NCBI RefSeq assembly: GCF_021271205.1
Contig: NZ_JAIWKS010000002.1
Location: forward strand, 62,001-126,000
Direction of reading: 5' to 3'
Source of the DNA: Pseudomonas uvaldensis
GTDB taxonomy: Bacteria; Pseudomonadota; Gammaproteobacteria; Pseudomonadales; Pseudomonadaceae
DNA: 64,000 nucleotides
A program made the position numbers and the translations under genes. The notes under the pieces were generated by a model that was given only the letters and a program-made list of their open reading frames with translations, made no database searches and had not been told where the DNA came from. Below, piece by piece: positions 1 through 7,037 of the stretch (positions are counted from its first letter, which is position 1; every line of letters starts with the position of its first letter).

Positions 1-802
1 CGTCACGGCATCGATGGGGAGCAATCCCCAACTGCCGGGTGATGCGCTCGTAGACCTGATGGCGGGGAATCTCCTGGGCGGCCTGCTTTTTCCAGCCGCC
101 TCCCAGGAATACCAGGGAGCCAGGCGCGAGCTCCAGGTCCGCAAGGCCTGTTTCGCGCATGCGTTCGAGTACGTGCCAAAGCAAGGCCGGGAAGCCGATG
201 ATCCTGACCGGCAAGCCCTGCCCGGCGAACGCTTGCAAGGCGCGGATAACGCCGAACACATCGAATTCGTGCCCTGTCCCGGTACGCCGCAAGGCATAGG
301 CAACGCGATTGACCGGGGCAAAGCGACACAGGAACTGATCGGTGTACGCCGTTCCCAGTCGATTGTCCGGTTCGGGTTCATGCCCAAGCAGCAGATAGTT
401 ACAGGGCGTATCCGGGGTGGACCAGCCGTAATGCTCGAAGATCCGCGCCACCATGCCCTGGGCCGCAGCCATGCTGCGTTCGTCGTAGCGCATGCGGCTT
501 TTCTGCCCACTGGTGCCGGACGACGTAAGTTCCAGGGCATCTGCGGCGGTTGGGCTGAGCAGCAGTCGCTGTTTGAAGTAGTTGGCATAGATAGGTGGCA
601 GCCGCGACCAGTCTGTCATGTGCTCCAGGTCTGCGGCGTCAAGATCATTGGCGTTGAGCCAGGCTTCATAGCCTGGGGTATGGTGGCAATGAAACAGGCT
701 TAGCTCCGCCATGGCACGATCGAACAGTCCGGAAGGTACCGAGTCGGGATCGTAGGGGTGGGGCAGTGCGCATAGCGCATCGGCGTGGGGAAAATGAATC
801 AT
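1..802 (-). CDS. LuxE-family acyl-protein synthetase / acyl-activating enzyme (C-terminus beyond left edge)
   Basis: The reading frame stays open from an ATG at 802 to the window edge (267 codons seen). It carries the adenylate-forming signature TSSGTSGQKS near residue 95, as in LuxE/PaaK-type enzymes (PF04443). LuxE enzymes activate a fatty acid as acyl-AMP and pass it to a protein Cys, usually for a LuxC-type reductase. A GAGGAA ribosome site lies 10 bases before the ATG. It starts 29 bases after the stop of the upstream efflux gene on the same strand, so the two are probably one transcript. Substrate unknown; no lux light genes are visible. A LuxC-like reductase or ketosynthase could lie beyond the edge, but this is inference. 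Confidence 0.75.
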   Translation of the reverse strand, partial: MIHFPHADALCALPHPYDPDSVPSGLFDRAMAELSLFHCHHTPGYEAWLNANDLDAADLEHMTDWSRLPPIYANYFKQRLLLSPTAADALELTSSGTSGQKSRMRYDERSMAAAQGMVARIFEHYGWSTPDTPCNYLLLGHEPEPDNRLGTAYTDQFLCRFAPVNRVAYALRRTGTGHEFDVFGVIRALQAFAGQGLPVRIIGFPALLWHVLERMRETGLADLELAPGSLVFLGGGWKKQAAQEIPRHQVYERITRQLGIAPHRCRD

Positions 803-831
803 CTGGGCAAGGTTCCTCAGGGACGAGAACT

Positions 832-2067
832 TCAAACGTGGGCCGGCGGTTGCGACAGGAACAGGCGCAATGCCACAAGACAGCTGAGCCCGGCGATGCC
901 GGCCATCAGGGCAAAGGACTCCAGGCTGGCCCCGGCGCCCAGCAGAGCCAGCAGCGAACCTGTCGCGCTCATCACCGCAATGGAAATCATCCCGACCATG
1001 GCCGAGACCAGTCCTTTGCTGTCGGGGCTGGCGAACAGCGCCAATCGATACAGCGCCGCATTGCCCATGCCGAGTCCAAGGGCATACAGCGACAGACCGC
1101 AGACCAGTATCGGCAGCGCAAGATCGAACCGACTGGCAATGACCAGTGCGATCAGGCCGGCGCACAAGGGCCAGAGGCTATAGCGGAGCACCCCGTGGAC
1201 ACCGGCCCGTTCCACCAGCCCGTTGAGCAGGAGGTTGCCAAGGATCACCGCGGCGAAGACCGGCATCTGCCACAGCCCGTACATGAGCGGTGAAAGGTCC
1301 TGGCCCTGGATCAACAACTGGGGCGACAGTCCTATCCAGGCGATCAGCGGCAGACTCATCAGGCCGAGCGCTACGCTGGCGGCCATGAATCCTGCGTGCC
1401 CCAGTAATGCGCCATAACGCTTGAGCAGGGAGCGCAATTCGAAGGGTTCGAGGGGCAGTGGTTTTCCGTCCGTCTGCCCGGTCCCCGCGTTTTGCGGCAT
1501 GAACCACCACAGGGCCAGCCAGCTCACCGCCCCGAGGCCCGCGAGCAATAGAAACAGTTCGCGCCAAGACAACCATTGCAATAGCACCCCACCGAGCAAC
1601 GGCCCCAGCAGGGGAGAAAGGAGCGCGAGGTTACCCAGCAGCGCCATGACTCTCACGGCGTCCGATTCGCTGAACATTTCCTGTATGGCGGGATAGCTGA
1701 CGGCAATCACGAAGCCCAGGCCCATGCCCTGGATCAGGCGCAGGGCATTGAATCCGAGCATGTGGCTGACCTGCGTGATTGCCGCGCAAGCCAGCGCAAA
1801 GCCGGCGCAGCCGGCGAGCATGAACAGCCGGCGCCCATAGTGATCCGATAACGGGCCGATCAGCCACGGCAACACGACGCCGCCCAACAGGTAAAGGTTG
1901 AACGCATAGGGAATTTGATCCGCGGCGGCACCCAGTTCCTCGGTGACACCAGGCATGGCGGGCATGACCAGGTCGCTGGCCAAATAGGTCAGCAGTTCAA
2001 AAAGCGCGATAGCCAGGCAAAAACCTGTCAATCGATGTGACGAGAAGGTTGTCAGCGAGTTTTGCAT
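832..2067 (-). CDS. MdfA-like MFS multidrug efflux transporter
   Basis: A 411-residue major facilitator protein with about 12 hydrophobic segments. The N-terminal region (FELLTYLASDLVMPAMP) resembles TM1 of MdfA, a proton/drug antiporter of the inner membrane with an acidic residue in that helix. The motif-A-like stretch GPLSDHYGRR follows TM2 and the motif-C-like stretch LLGPLLGGVL lies in TM5. I prefer the ATG at 2067; an in-frame TTG at 2076 is the alternative, and neither has a strong ribosome site. It precedes the LuxE-type gene by 29 bases, which suggests that it exports a product made by that gene's pathway (inference). Confidence 0.85.
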   Translation of the reverse strand: MQNSLTTFSSHRLTGFCLAIALFELLTYLASDLVMPAMPGVTEELGAAADQIPYAFNLYLLGGVVLPWLIGPLSDHYGRRLFMLAGCAGFALACAAITQVSHMLGFNALRLIQGMGLGFVIAVSYPAIQEMFSESDAVRVMALLGNLALLSPLLGPLLGGVLLQWLSWRELFLLLAGLGAVSWLALWWFMPQNAGTGQTDGKPLPLEPFELRSLLKRYGALLGHAGFMAASVALGLMSLPLIAWIGLSPQLLIQGQDLSPLMYGLWQMPVFAAVILGNLLLNGLVERAGVHGVLRYSLWPLCAGLIALVIASRFDLALPILVCGLSLYALGLGMGNAALYRLALFASPDSKGLVSAMVGMISIAVMSATGSLLALLGAGASLESFALMAGIAGLSCLVALRLFLSQPPAHV

Positions 2068-2402
2068 GGTTCCCAACGTTATTTTCCATAAGGAGGTAGG
2101 TGCCTCTTTTCGAGAATACGTGGGGGAGTTTCAGGGTCGAAATAAGCCCTGGCCTCAGTTTGCGAAGGAAACCGGACCCAAGGTCGTACGAACAACGCTC
2201 GTAAATGGCGGACGTGTCGCCGCGACGAAGGGAATTAATCCGATAGCTGGTAGAAAGGCCGTATTGAACCGACCGAATATCCTGGTTGCGCACAGGTGCG
2301 CCTTCGGCTGTACCATGGGGCCCCGCCTGTGCCTCTTGTTCCCGCCATCGGGAATGCATCGGGCAAGCAGTCGGATACAACGGATACATTCAGGAACTGG
2401 CA
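2068..2402. other. Gene-free interval between the MFS gene and a small membrane protein gene
   Basis: About 330 bases with divergent genes on either side, so it should hold both promoters. Reading frames here are not Pseudomonas-like and lack convincing starts. I see no REP, no clear -35/-10 pair and no strong hairpin. Confidence 0.5.
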
Positions 2403-2591
2403 ATGACCCATTCGCAACGTTTGAAATACTCGATTCTGATCGTCCTCGTCGTCCTTGCAATCATGCTGGGCCTGTCCTGGATGCAGAACAAAGGCATGAT
2501 CAGCGAACAGCTGTTTCAGTACATCGCCATTGCCGTGGCGGTCGTCGTGGTGGTGGTCAATGGTGTGATGCGTCGAAAGGTCAAGCCTTAG
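2403..2591 (+). CDS. Small two-helix membrane protein, function unknown
   Basis: A 62-residue protein with two hydrophobic segments: about residues 9-27, and about 39-54, which includes a run of seven valines. The C-terminus is basic (MRRKVKP). The ATG at 2403 has a good AGGAAC ribosome site five bases upstream; a longer frame from 2286 lacks one. The stop codon TAG abuts the left end of the palindromic element at 2592-2729, which therefore seems to have inserted at the very end of this gene. I do not recognise a family. Confidence 0.65.
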   Translation: MTHSQRLKYSILIVLVVLAIMLGLSWMQNKGMISEQLFQYIAIAVAVVVVVVNGVMRRKVKP

Positions 2592-2729
2592 GCTCTGTAC
2601 GAAAAGCCTTGATACTCGTTCATGCTGCGTTGAAAACAGCCTCGCAATGCTCATGTACTCCAGTACACTGCGCTTGCTCGGCTGTTTTCGCCTTGCCTGA
2701 CCTTCGTCTCAAGACCTTTCGTACAGAGC
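2592..2729. mobile_element. MITE-like palindromic element, 138 bp
   Basis: The two ends are inverted repeats starting GCTCTGTACGAAA; over the outer 21 bases, 19 match. The interior is also a long imperfect palindrome: GAAAACAGCC at 2632 pairs with GGCTGTTTTC near 2680-2690, and the centre reads TGTACTCCAGTACA. Flanking TTAG (2588-2591) and CTAG (2730-2733) could be a degenerate 4-bp target duplication of IS5-group type. It has no coding capacity, so it would be non-autonomous. The nearest full IS with matching ends is not in this window. Confidence 0.7.
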
Positions 2730-2751
2730 CTAGGCGTTGTACGAAGCACTG

Positions 2752-3135
2752 TCATTCCCCGGCCTCGAGCACGGCGATTGCCCTGGCATGCAAGCTGTAG
2801 CTCTTGTCGGGGTTCAGCGTCAGCACACCCTCGCTGCACAGTCGCTTCAAGACTTCGCGCACGCTGAGAAAGGACAATGGAATGTCCAGTCCCGCCAGTT
2901 GACTGTGGATGCCTCGCACACCCAGGCCCCGGTTCTGCGCGGCTGCGGTGAGTAACGTATCGATGACCTTGAGGCGAATCAGGCTGGTCCTGAGCCCGAA
3001 ACTCTTGAGCAAACGCTTGATGTGCTCATTGTTGCCTCGTTCCGCTGGCCTGGCGAACACGCGCTGGGCAGCTGTCATCGGGACGCCGGTCGGCCCTGGT
3101 TTTTTACCCTCCATGGGTAGTTGCGTGTCATGCAT
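2752..3135 (-). CDS. Fur-like winged-helix protein lacking the metal/dimerisation domain
   Basis: A 127-residue protein. Residues about 42-118 resemble the DNA-binding half of Fur/Zur: LKSFGLRTSLIRLKVIDTLL, then a recognition-helix region LSVREVLKRLCSEGVL and a wing NPDKSYSL. The His/Cys-rich C-terminal half of Fur that binds metal and dimerises is absent; the protein ends soon after the wing. The ATG at 3135 has AAGGAG upstream. It is divergent from pvdQ, so a role in iron response is tempting but unproven. No clear Fur box was found between the two genes. Confidence 0.65.
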   Translation of the reverse strand: MHDTQLPMEGKKPGPTGVPMTAAQRVFARPAERGNNEHIKRLLKSFGLRTSLIRLKVIDTLLTAAAQNRGLGVRGIHSQLAGLDIPLSFLSVREVLKRLCSEGVLTLNPDKSYSLHARAIAVLEAGE

Positions 3136-3279
3136 GCAAAACTCCTTACCAGCCTGATCAGAAAAGGTCACAAACGCTCTCCTGTATAGGACGAACGAAG
3201 GCGATCAATCATGAAGCCCTGGATGTGAAAAAAAACCGGGATGCCGGCAAAGCCCCGTGTTCCAGCGACCGCGAGGCTA

Positions 3280-3303
3280 TTAATTTTTTTTCATCCGGTT
3301 CGT
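3280..3303 (+). promoter_or_regulatory. Candidate PvdS iron-starvation box upstream of pvdQ
   Basis: TTAAT at 3280-3284, a 16-base spacer and CGT at 3301-3303. The published PvdS (sigma-IS) box is TAAAT-N16/17-CGT, so nine of ten elements fit, counting the spacer. It lies about 130 bases before the GTG start of pvdQ, a gene known to be PvdS-dependent in P. aeruginosa. Identification is by eye. Confidence 0.6.
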
Positions 3304-3432
3304 TTCCAGGGGAGGCGCATTCCCGGTCGTGCACGGTGAATGCGGATGGCTAGGCCGGATCCGATGTTTTTCCCCGTTGTCATATCGGGAGAGCGGTCCT
3401 GGTTCTTGCAGTTTTTTCGATCAGGAGTGAAC

Positions 3433-5784
3433 GTGAGAAAGTCCGGGCAGTTATCGAAATTGCGTCTTGCAGGCGCATGTTTAGGAATGGGCCTGGCGCT
3501 CACTTCGGTCGCCAACGCTCAAGGCGATGCAGGCCAGGCCAGCGCGGAGATCCGTCGAACCCAATTTGGCGTCCCCCACATCCGGGCCGAAAATGAACGC
3601 GGCCTGGGTTACGGCATCGGCTATGCCTATGCCCAGGACAATCTTTGCCTGCTCGCCAACGAGATCGTCACAGTCAACGGCCAGCGCTCCCGCTACTTCG
3701 GACCCGAGCAGGTCACGGTGGAACAGCGCAAAAACAGCGCAAGCGACGTGTTCTTCAACTGGCTCAACACCCCGCAGGCGGTCTCCGGCTTCTGGCAGGC
3801 CCAGACACCCCAGGTCCAACAGTTGGTCGAGGGCTATGCGACCGGTTACAACCGGGCCCTGGCCGAGCGCCGGGCCAAAGGGCTGCCCGAGCAATGCGCG
3901 AGCGACTGGGTGCGGCCCATCACGGCGCTGGACCTGGTCAAGTTGACCCGCCGCCTGCTGGTGGAAGGGGGCGTTGGCCAGTTCGCCGAAGCCCTGGCTG
4001 GCGCGCAACCGCCCCAGGCGGCCGCCAGCATTGGTGGCCCGGCCGATTTTTCAGTCGCAGCGCTGCAGCAGCAGCGTTTTGCCCTGGAGCGTGGCAGCAA
4101 CGGGCTGGCCATCGGCAGCGAGCGTTCGTTCAACGGACGCGGCATGCTGCTGGCGAACCCACATTTCCCGTGGGTGGGGGGCATGCGTTTTTATCAGATG
4201 CACCTGACCATTCCCGGCAAGCTGGACGTCATGGGGGCTGCCTTGCCGGGATTACCGATGATCAACATCGGTTTCAGCCGGCACCTGGCCTGGACCCACA
4301 CGGTCGATACGTCCAAGCATTTCACCCTGTACCGTCTGCAACTCGACCCCAAGGACCCGACCCGCTATTTGCTCGATGGCAAATCCGTTCCGATGAGCCA
4401 ACAGGCGGTCACGGTGGACATCAAACAACCCGATGGGCAGGTGAAGACGATTTCACGGGTGGTCTACGGCTCGCAGTTCGGCCCGGTCGTGCAATGGCCG
4501 GGGCGGCTGGACTGGGATCGACGCTTCGCCTACAGCCTGCGGGACGCGAACCTGGAGAACGACCGGGTGCTGGCCCAGTGGTACGCCATGAATCGGGCGG
4601 TCACGCTCAAGGACCTGCAAACGGCCGTCCATGAGATCCAGGGCATTCCCTGGGTCAATACCCTGGCGGTGGACGACCACGGGCAGAGTCTGTACATGAA
4701 CTTGTCGGTGGTGCCGAACGTGGATGCTGACAAGCTGGCTCGCTGCAGTGACCCTCGGCTCGGTTCGAAGCTTATCGTATTGGATGGCTCGCGCAGCGAG
4801 TGTGCCTGGGACATCGATCCCGAAGCGGCGCAGCAAGGCATTTATGCCGCCGAAAGGCAGCCACAGCTGTTGCGCCGCGACTACGTGCAGAATTCCAACG
4901 ATTCGGCCTGGATGACCAACCCTTCGCAGCCCTTGTCAGGCTATTCGCCCTTGATCAGCCAACAAGGCCAGCCGCTGGGCCCACGGGCACGTTTTGCGTT
5001 GGACCGACTCGACAAGCTGGCCAGGAAAGGGCCGGTACGCGTAGAGGACCTGCAGCGCATGGTCATGGACGATCAGGTTTATCTGGCTGATCAGGTCATG
5101 CCGGACCTGCTCCGGTTCTGCTCCGCTGATCCGGGACCCGAGGCTGCGGCACTCGCGCAGGTGTGTACCCGCCTGAAGGCCTGGGACCGTACGGCTGGCC
5201 TGGATAGCGGATTGGGGTTCATTCATTTCCAGCACATCATGGAGGGCTTTCAGGCTGTCCCTGACTTCTGGCGCGTACCTTTCGATCCCCAAGACCCACA
5301 ACAGACCCCGCGAGGCCTGGCGATCGAGCAGCCTGCGGTTATCGAGGCGTTGCGCAAGGCCATGCTCGCTTCGGCGGATGCGGTCAAGGCGGCCGGGTTG
5401 TCAGTGGACAGTCGCTGGCAGGACGTCCAGGTTGCCAGCAGTCGTGGTCGACAGACGCCAATCCATGGAGGGCCGGGGGAACTGGGGATCTACAACGCAA
5501 TCCAGAGTGTGCCGCGCGCGAATGGCAAGCGGGAAGTGGTCGGCGGTACCAGTTACCTGCAAGTGGTCACCTTTGATGACAAAGGCCCTCAGGCCCAAGG
5601 ATTACTGGCGTTTTCCGTCTCCAGCGACCCCGCATCCCCCCATGCGGCAGACCAGACCGAAGCGTTCTCCAGGAAACAATGGAGCGTGTTGCCCTTTACC
5701 GAACAGCAGATCAAGGCCGATCCGTACTATCAGGCACTGATTATCCGTGAACGGGATGAGGCGGGAAGGGTGGCTACGCAGTAG
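3433..5784 (+). CDS. pvdQ: Pyoverdine maturation acylase PvdQ (Ntn-hydrolase)
   Basis: 783 residues, close to PvdQ of P. aeruginosa. PvdQ removes the fatty acyl chain from the pyoverdine precursor in the periplasm and also cleaves long-chain acyl-homoserine lactones. A signal peptide spans about residues 1-30 (ends SVANAQ). The alpha chain follows, then a linker, and the beta chain should begin at the nucleophile Ser222 in RGSNGLAIG. The stretch LLANPHFPW follows, as in the family. The GTG start at 3433 is preceded by AGGAG; an upstream in-frame start at 3340 would bury the signal peptide. Iron-starvation control is suggested by the box at 3280. No other pyoverdine synthesis genes are in the window. 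Confidence 0.93.
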   Translation: MRKSGQLSKLRLAGACLGMGLALTSVANAQGDAGQASAEIRRTQFGVPHIRAENERGLGYGIGYAYAQDNLCLLANEIVTVNGQRSRYFGPEQVTVEQRKNSASDVFFNWLNTPQAVSGFWQAQTPQVQQLVEGYATGYNRALAERRAKGLPEQCASDWVRPITALDLVKLTRRLLVEGGVGQFAEALAGAQPPQAAASIGGPADFSVAALQQQRFALERGSNGLAIGSERSFNGRGMLLANPHFPWVGGMRFYQMHLTIPGKLDVMGAALPGLPMINIGFSRHLAWTHTVDTSKHFTLYRLQLDPKDPTRYLLDGKSVPMSQQAVTVDIKQPDGQVKTISRVVYGSQFGPVVQWPGRLDWDRRFAYSLRDANLENDRVLAQWYAMNRAVTLKDLQTAVHEIQGIPWVNTLAVDDHGQSLYMNLSVVPNVDADKLARCSDPRLGSKLIVLDGSRSECAWDIDPEAAQQGIYAAERQPQLLRRDYVQNSNDSAWMTNPSQPLSGYSPLISQQGQPLGPRARFALDRLDKLARKGPVRVEDLQRMVMDDQVYLADQVMPDLLRFCSADPGPEAAALAQVCTRLKAWDRTAGLDSGLGFIHFQHIMEGFQAVPDFWRVPFDPQDPQQTPRGLAIEQPAVIEALRKAMLASADAVKAAGLSVDSRWQDVQVASSRGRQTPIHGGPGELGIYNAIQSVPRANGKREVVGGTSYLQVVTFDDKGPQAQGLLAFSVSSDPASPHAADQTEAFSRKQWSVLPFTEQQIKADPYYQALIIRERDEAGRVATQ

Positions 5785-5811
5785 GCCGAGGGCGCCGGAC
5801 TTATCGGCACG

Positions 5812-5852
5812 GAAGCCGCCATCTCGCTCCTGTTGGGAGAGACGGCGGCTTC
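5812..5852. terminator. Bidirectional terminator-like hairpin between pvdQ and the FecR gene
   Basis: GAAGCCGCC (5812-5820) pairs with GGCGGCTTC (5844-5852), with an additional TCTC/GAGA pairing inside. It separates two convergent genes. There is no long T-run on either side, so strength is uncertain. Confidence 0.6.
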
Positions 5853-5853
5853 T

Positions 5854-6855
5854 TCACTGATTGGCGGGTCGTTGACCGACGGTGTTGAGGACCGGATTGC
5901 CATCCTTGTTCTGCGTCAGGTAGACCGGTAGCACCTTTGGTAACGAAGGCACCAGGTTCTTCACTTCGCTGATGTTGTAGATACCGCCGATACGCAGGGC
6001 TCCGGTGTTGTTATCGGCCAGCATGACGGGATGGTCGAGGTAGCGGTTGATCAATGGCAGGGCGTCGGTAAGGGTGAGGTTATTCAGCACCAGCTTGCCG
6101 TTGCGCCACGCCAATGAGTTGTCGTCGGCGGGGATCTCGCGGACCTGCGCCTGGAAGTCGCCGGCTTTGTAACTTGCCTGCATGCCGGGTGTGAGCCGCG
6201 AACCGTTCTGGGTCAGTGCCTGGTTGCTGGCGACCAGTACCGAGCCTTCCACCAGTGTGACCCGTACCTGATCCTGATACATCCATACGTTGAAGCGGGT
6301 ACCGGTCACCCGTACCTGGCCTTGGCCGGCCCGGACGATGAATGGGTGCTGGGTATCATGGCTGACTTCGAAGAAGGCCTCGCCCCTTTTCAACGTAACC
6401 CGCCGCTCATTCTTGTAGTTGGCGAACACCAGCTCGCTGCCCAGGTTGAGCTCGACCTGACTGCCGTCGCCCAACGTGATGCGGCGAACGCTTGCGTCGG
6501 CTTCGAATCGCTCATAGGAATTGGCAAGCCAGCCCAGGTTCCAGCCTGTGTAGGCAGCCAGTGGCAGGCCCACCACCAGCACCGCGGCGGCGGTGGCCAG
6601 CGAACGCCAGCGCGACCGAGGCCGGGGCATCGGGGGCGGCGGCGCAGGCTCGACGCGGGGCAGGTGATCGGCGACATCCCAGATTTCCAGCATGGCTTCG
6701 TATTCGAAGGCGTGCAGGGGATCGGCATCGTGCCATTGCCTGAAGGCCAGTCGTTCGGCATCGGTGCAGTCGGCAGCATGCATGCGCATGCACCAGTGCG
6801 CGGCCGCATCGGTAATGGCGTCGTATTCGGCTTCCGACAGTGTTCGTTCGGTCAT
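5854..6855 (-). CDS. FecR/FpvR-like anti-sigma regulator
   Basis: 333 residues with the FecR layout: a cytoplasmic N-terminal domain (about 1-75, with the conserved AAHWCMRM stretch) that binds an ECF sigma factor, a Pro-rich linker, one membrane helix at about 84-105, a periplasmic FecR domain (about 115-215) and a C-terminal DUF4974-like part. Such proteins pass the signal from a TonB-dependent siderophore receptor to an ECF sigma factor. The ATG at 6855 has AGGAAGAG upstream. No ECF sigma gene or receptor gene is adjacent, which is unusual. Location next to pvdQ hints at FpvR of the pyoverdine system, where pvdQ, fpvI and fpvR are neighbours in P. aeruginosa. Confidence 0.82.
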   Translation of the reverse strand: MTERTLSEAEYDAITDAAAHWCMRMHAADCTDAERLAFRQWHDADPLHAFEYEAMLEIWDVADHLPRVEPAPPPPMPRPRSRWRSLATAAAVLVVGLPLAAYTGWNLGWLANSYERFEADASVRRITLGDGSQVELNLGSELVFANYKNERRVTLKRGEAFFEVSHDTQHPFIVRAGQGQVRVTGTRFNVWMYQDQVRVTLVEGSVLVASNQALTQNGSRLTPGMQASYKAGDFQAQVREIPADDNSLAWRNGKLVLNNLTLTDALPLINRYLDHPVMLADNNTGALRIGGIYNISEVKNLVPSLPKVLPVYLTQNKDGNPVLNTVGQRPANQ

Positions 6856-7003
6856 TGACTCTTCCTGGTTTGCCGCATTCTAACCTTCGGTATGACCTGT
6901 CGAGAACAGTCGTTATGACGTTTGCACGCCAAATGAGCCTGTTTTTTTGGCACAAAGCGTCCACGCCGGTAGGGTGCCGTCGAAGCATCTCACGGTTCCC
7001 GTG

Positions 7004-7037
7004 AAAAAAAGATCAACTGTGCCCACAGGGCGTGGGC
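7004..7037 (-). terminator. Possible terminator after the DUF6543 toxin gene
   Basis: On the minus strand GCCCAC (7026-7021 side) pairs with GTGGGC (7037-7032 side) and a run of seven T follows about ten bases later (7010-7004). The stem overlaps the stop codon. The gap between stem and T-run makes this a weak call. Confidence 0.35.

Noticed and set aside
14..703. Open frame on the plus strand at the left edge
   Set aside because: It is antisense to the LuxE-type gene, whose frame shows an adenylation motif and a ribosome site.
5785..6990. A hidden ECF sigma gene near the FecR-like gene
   Set aside because: Both strands read between pvdQ and the toxin; no sigma-70 region 2 or 4 motifs seen.
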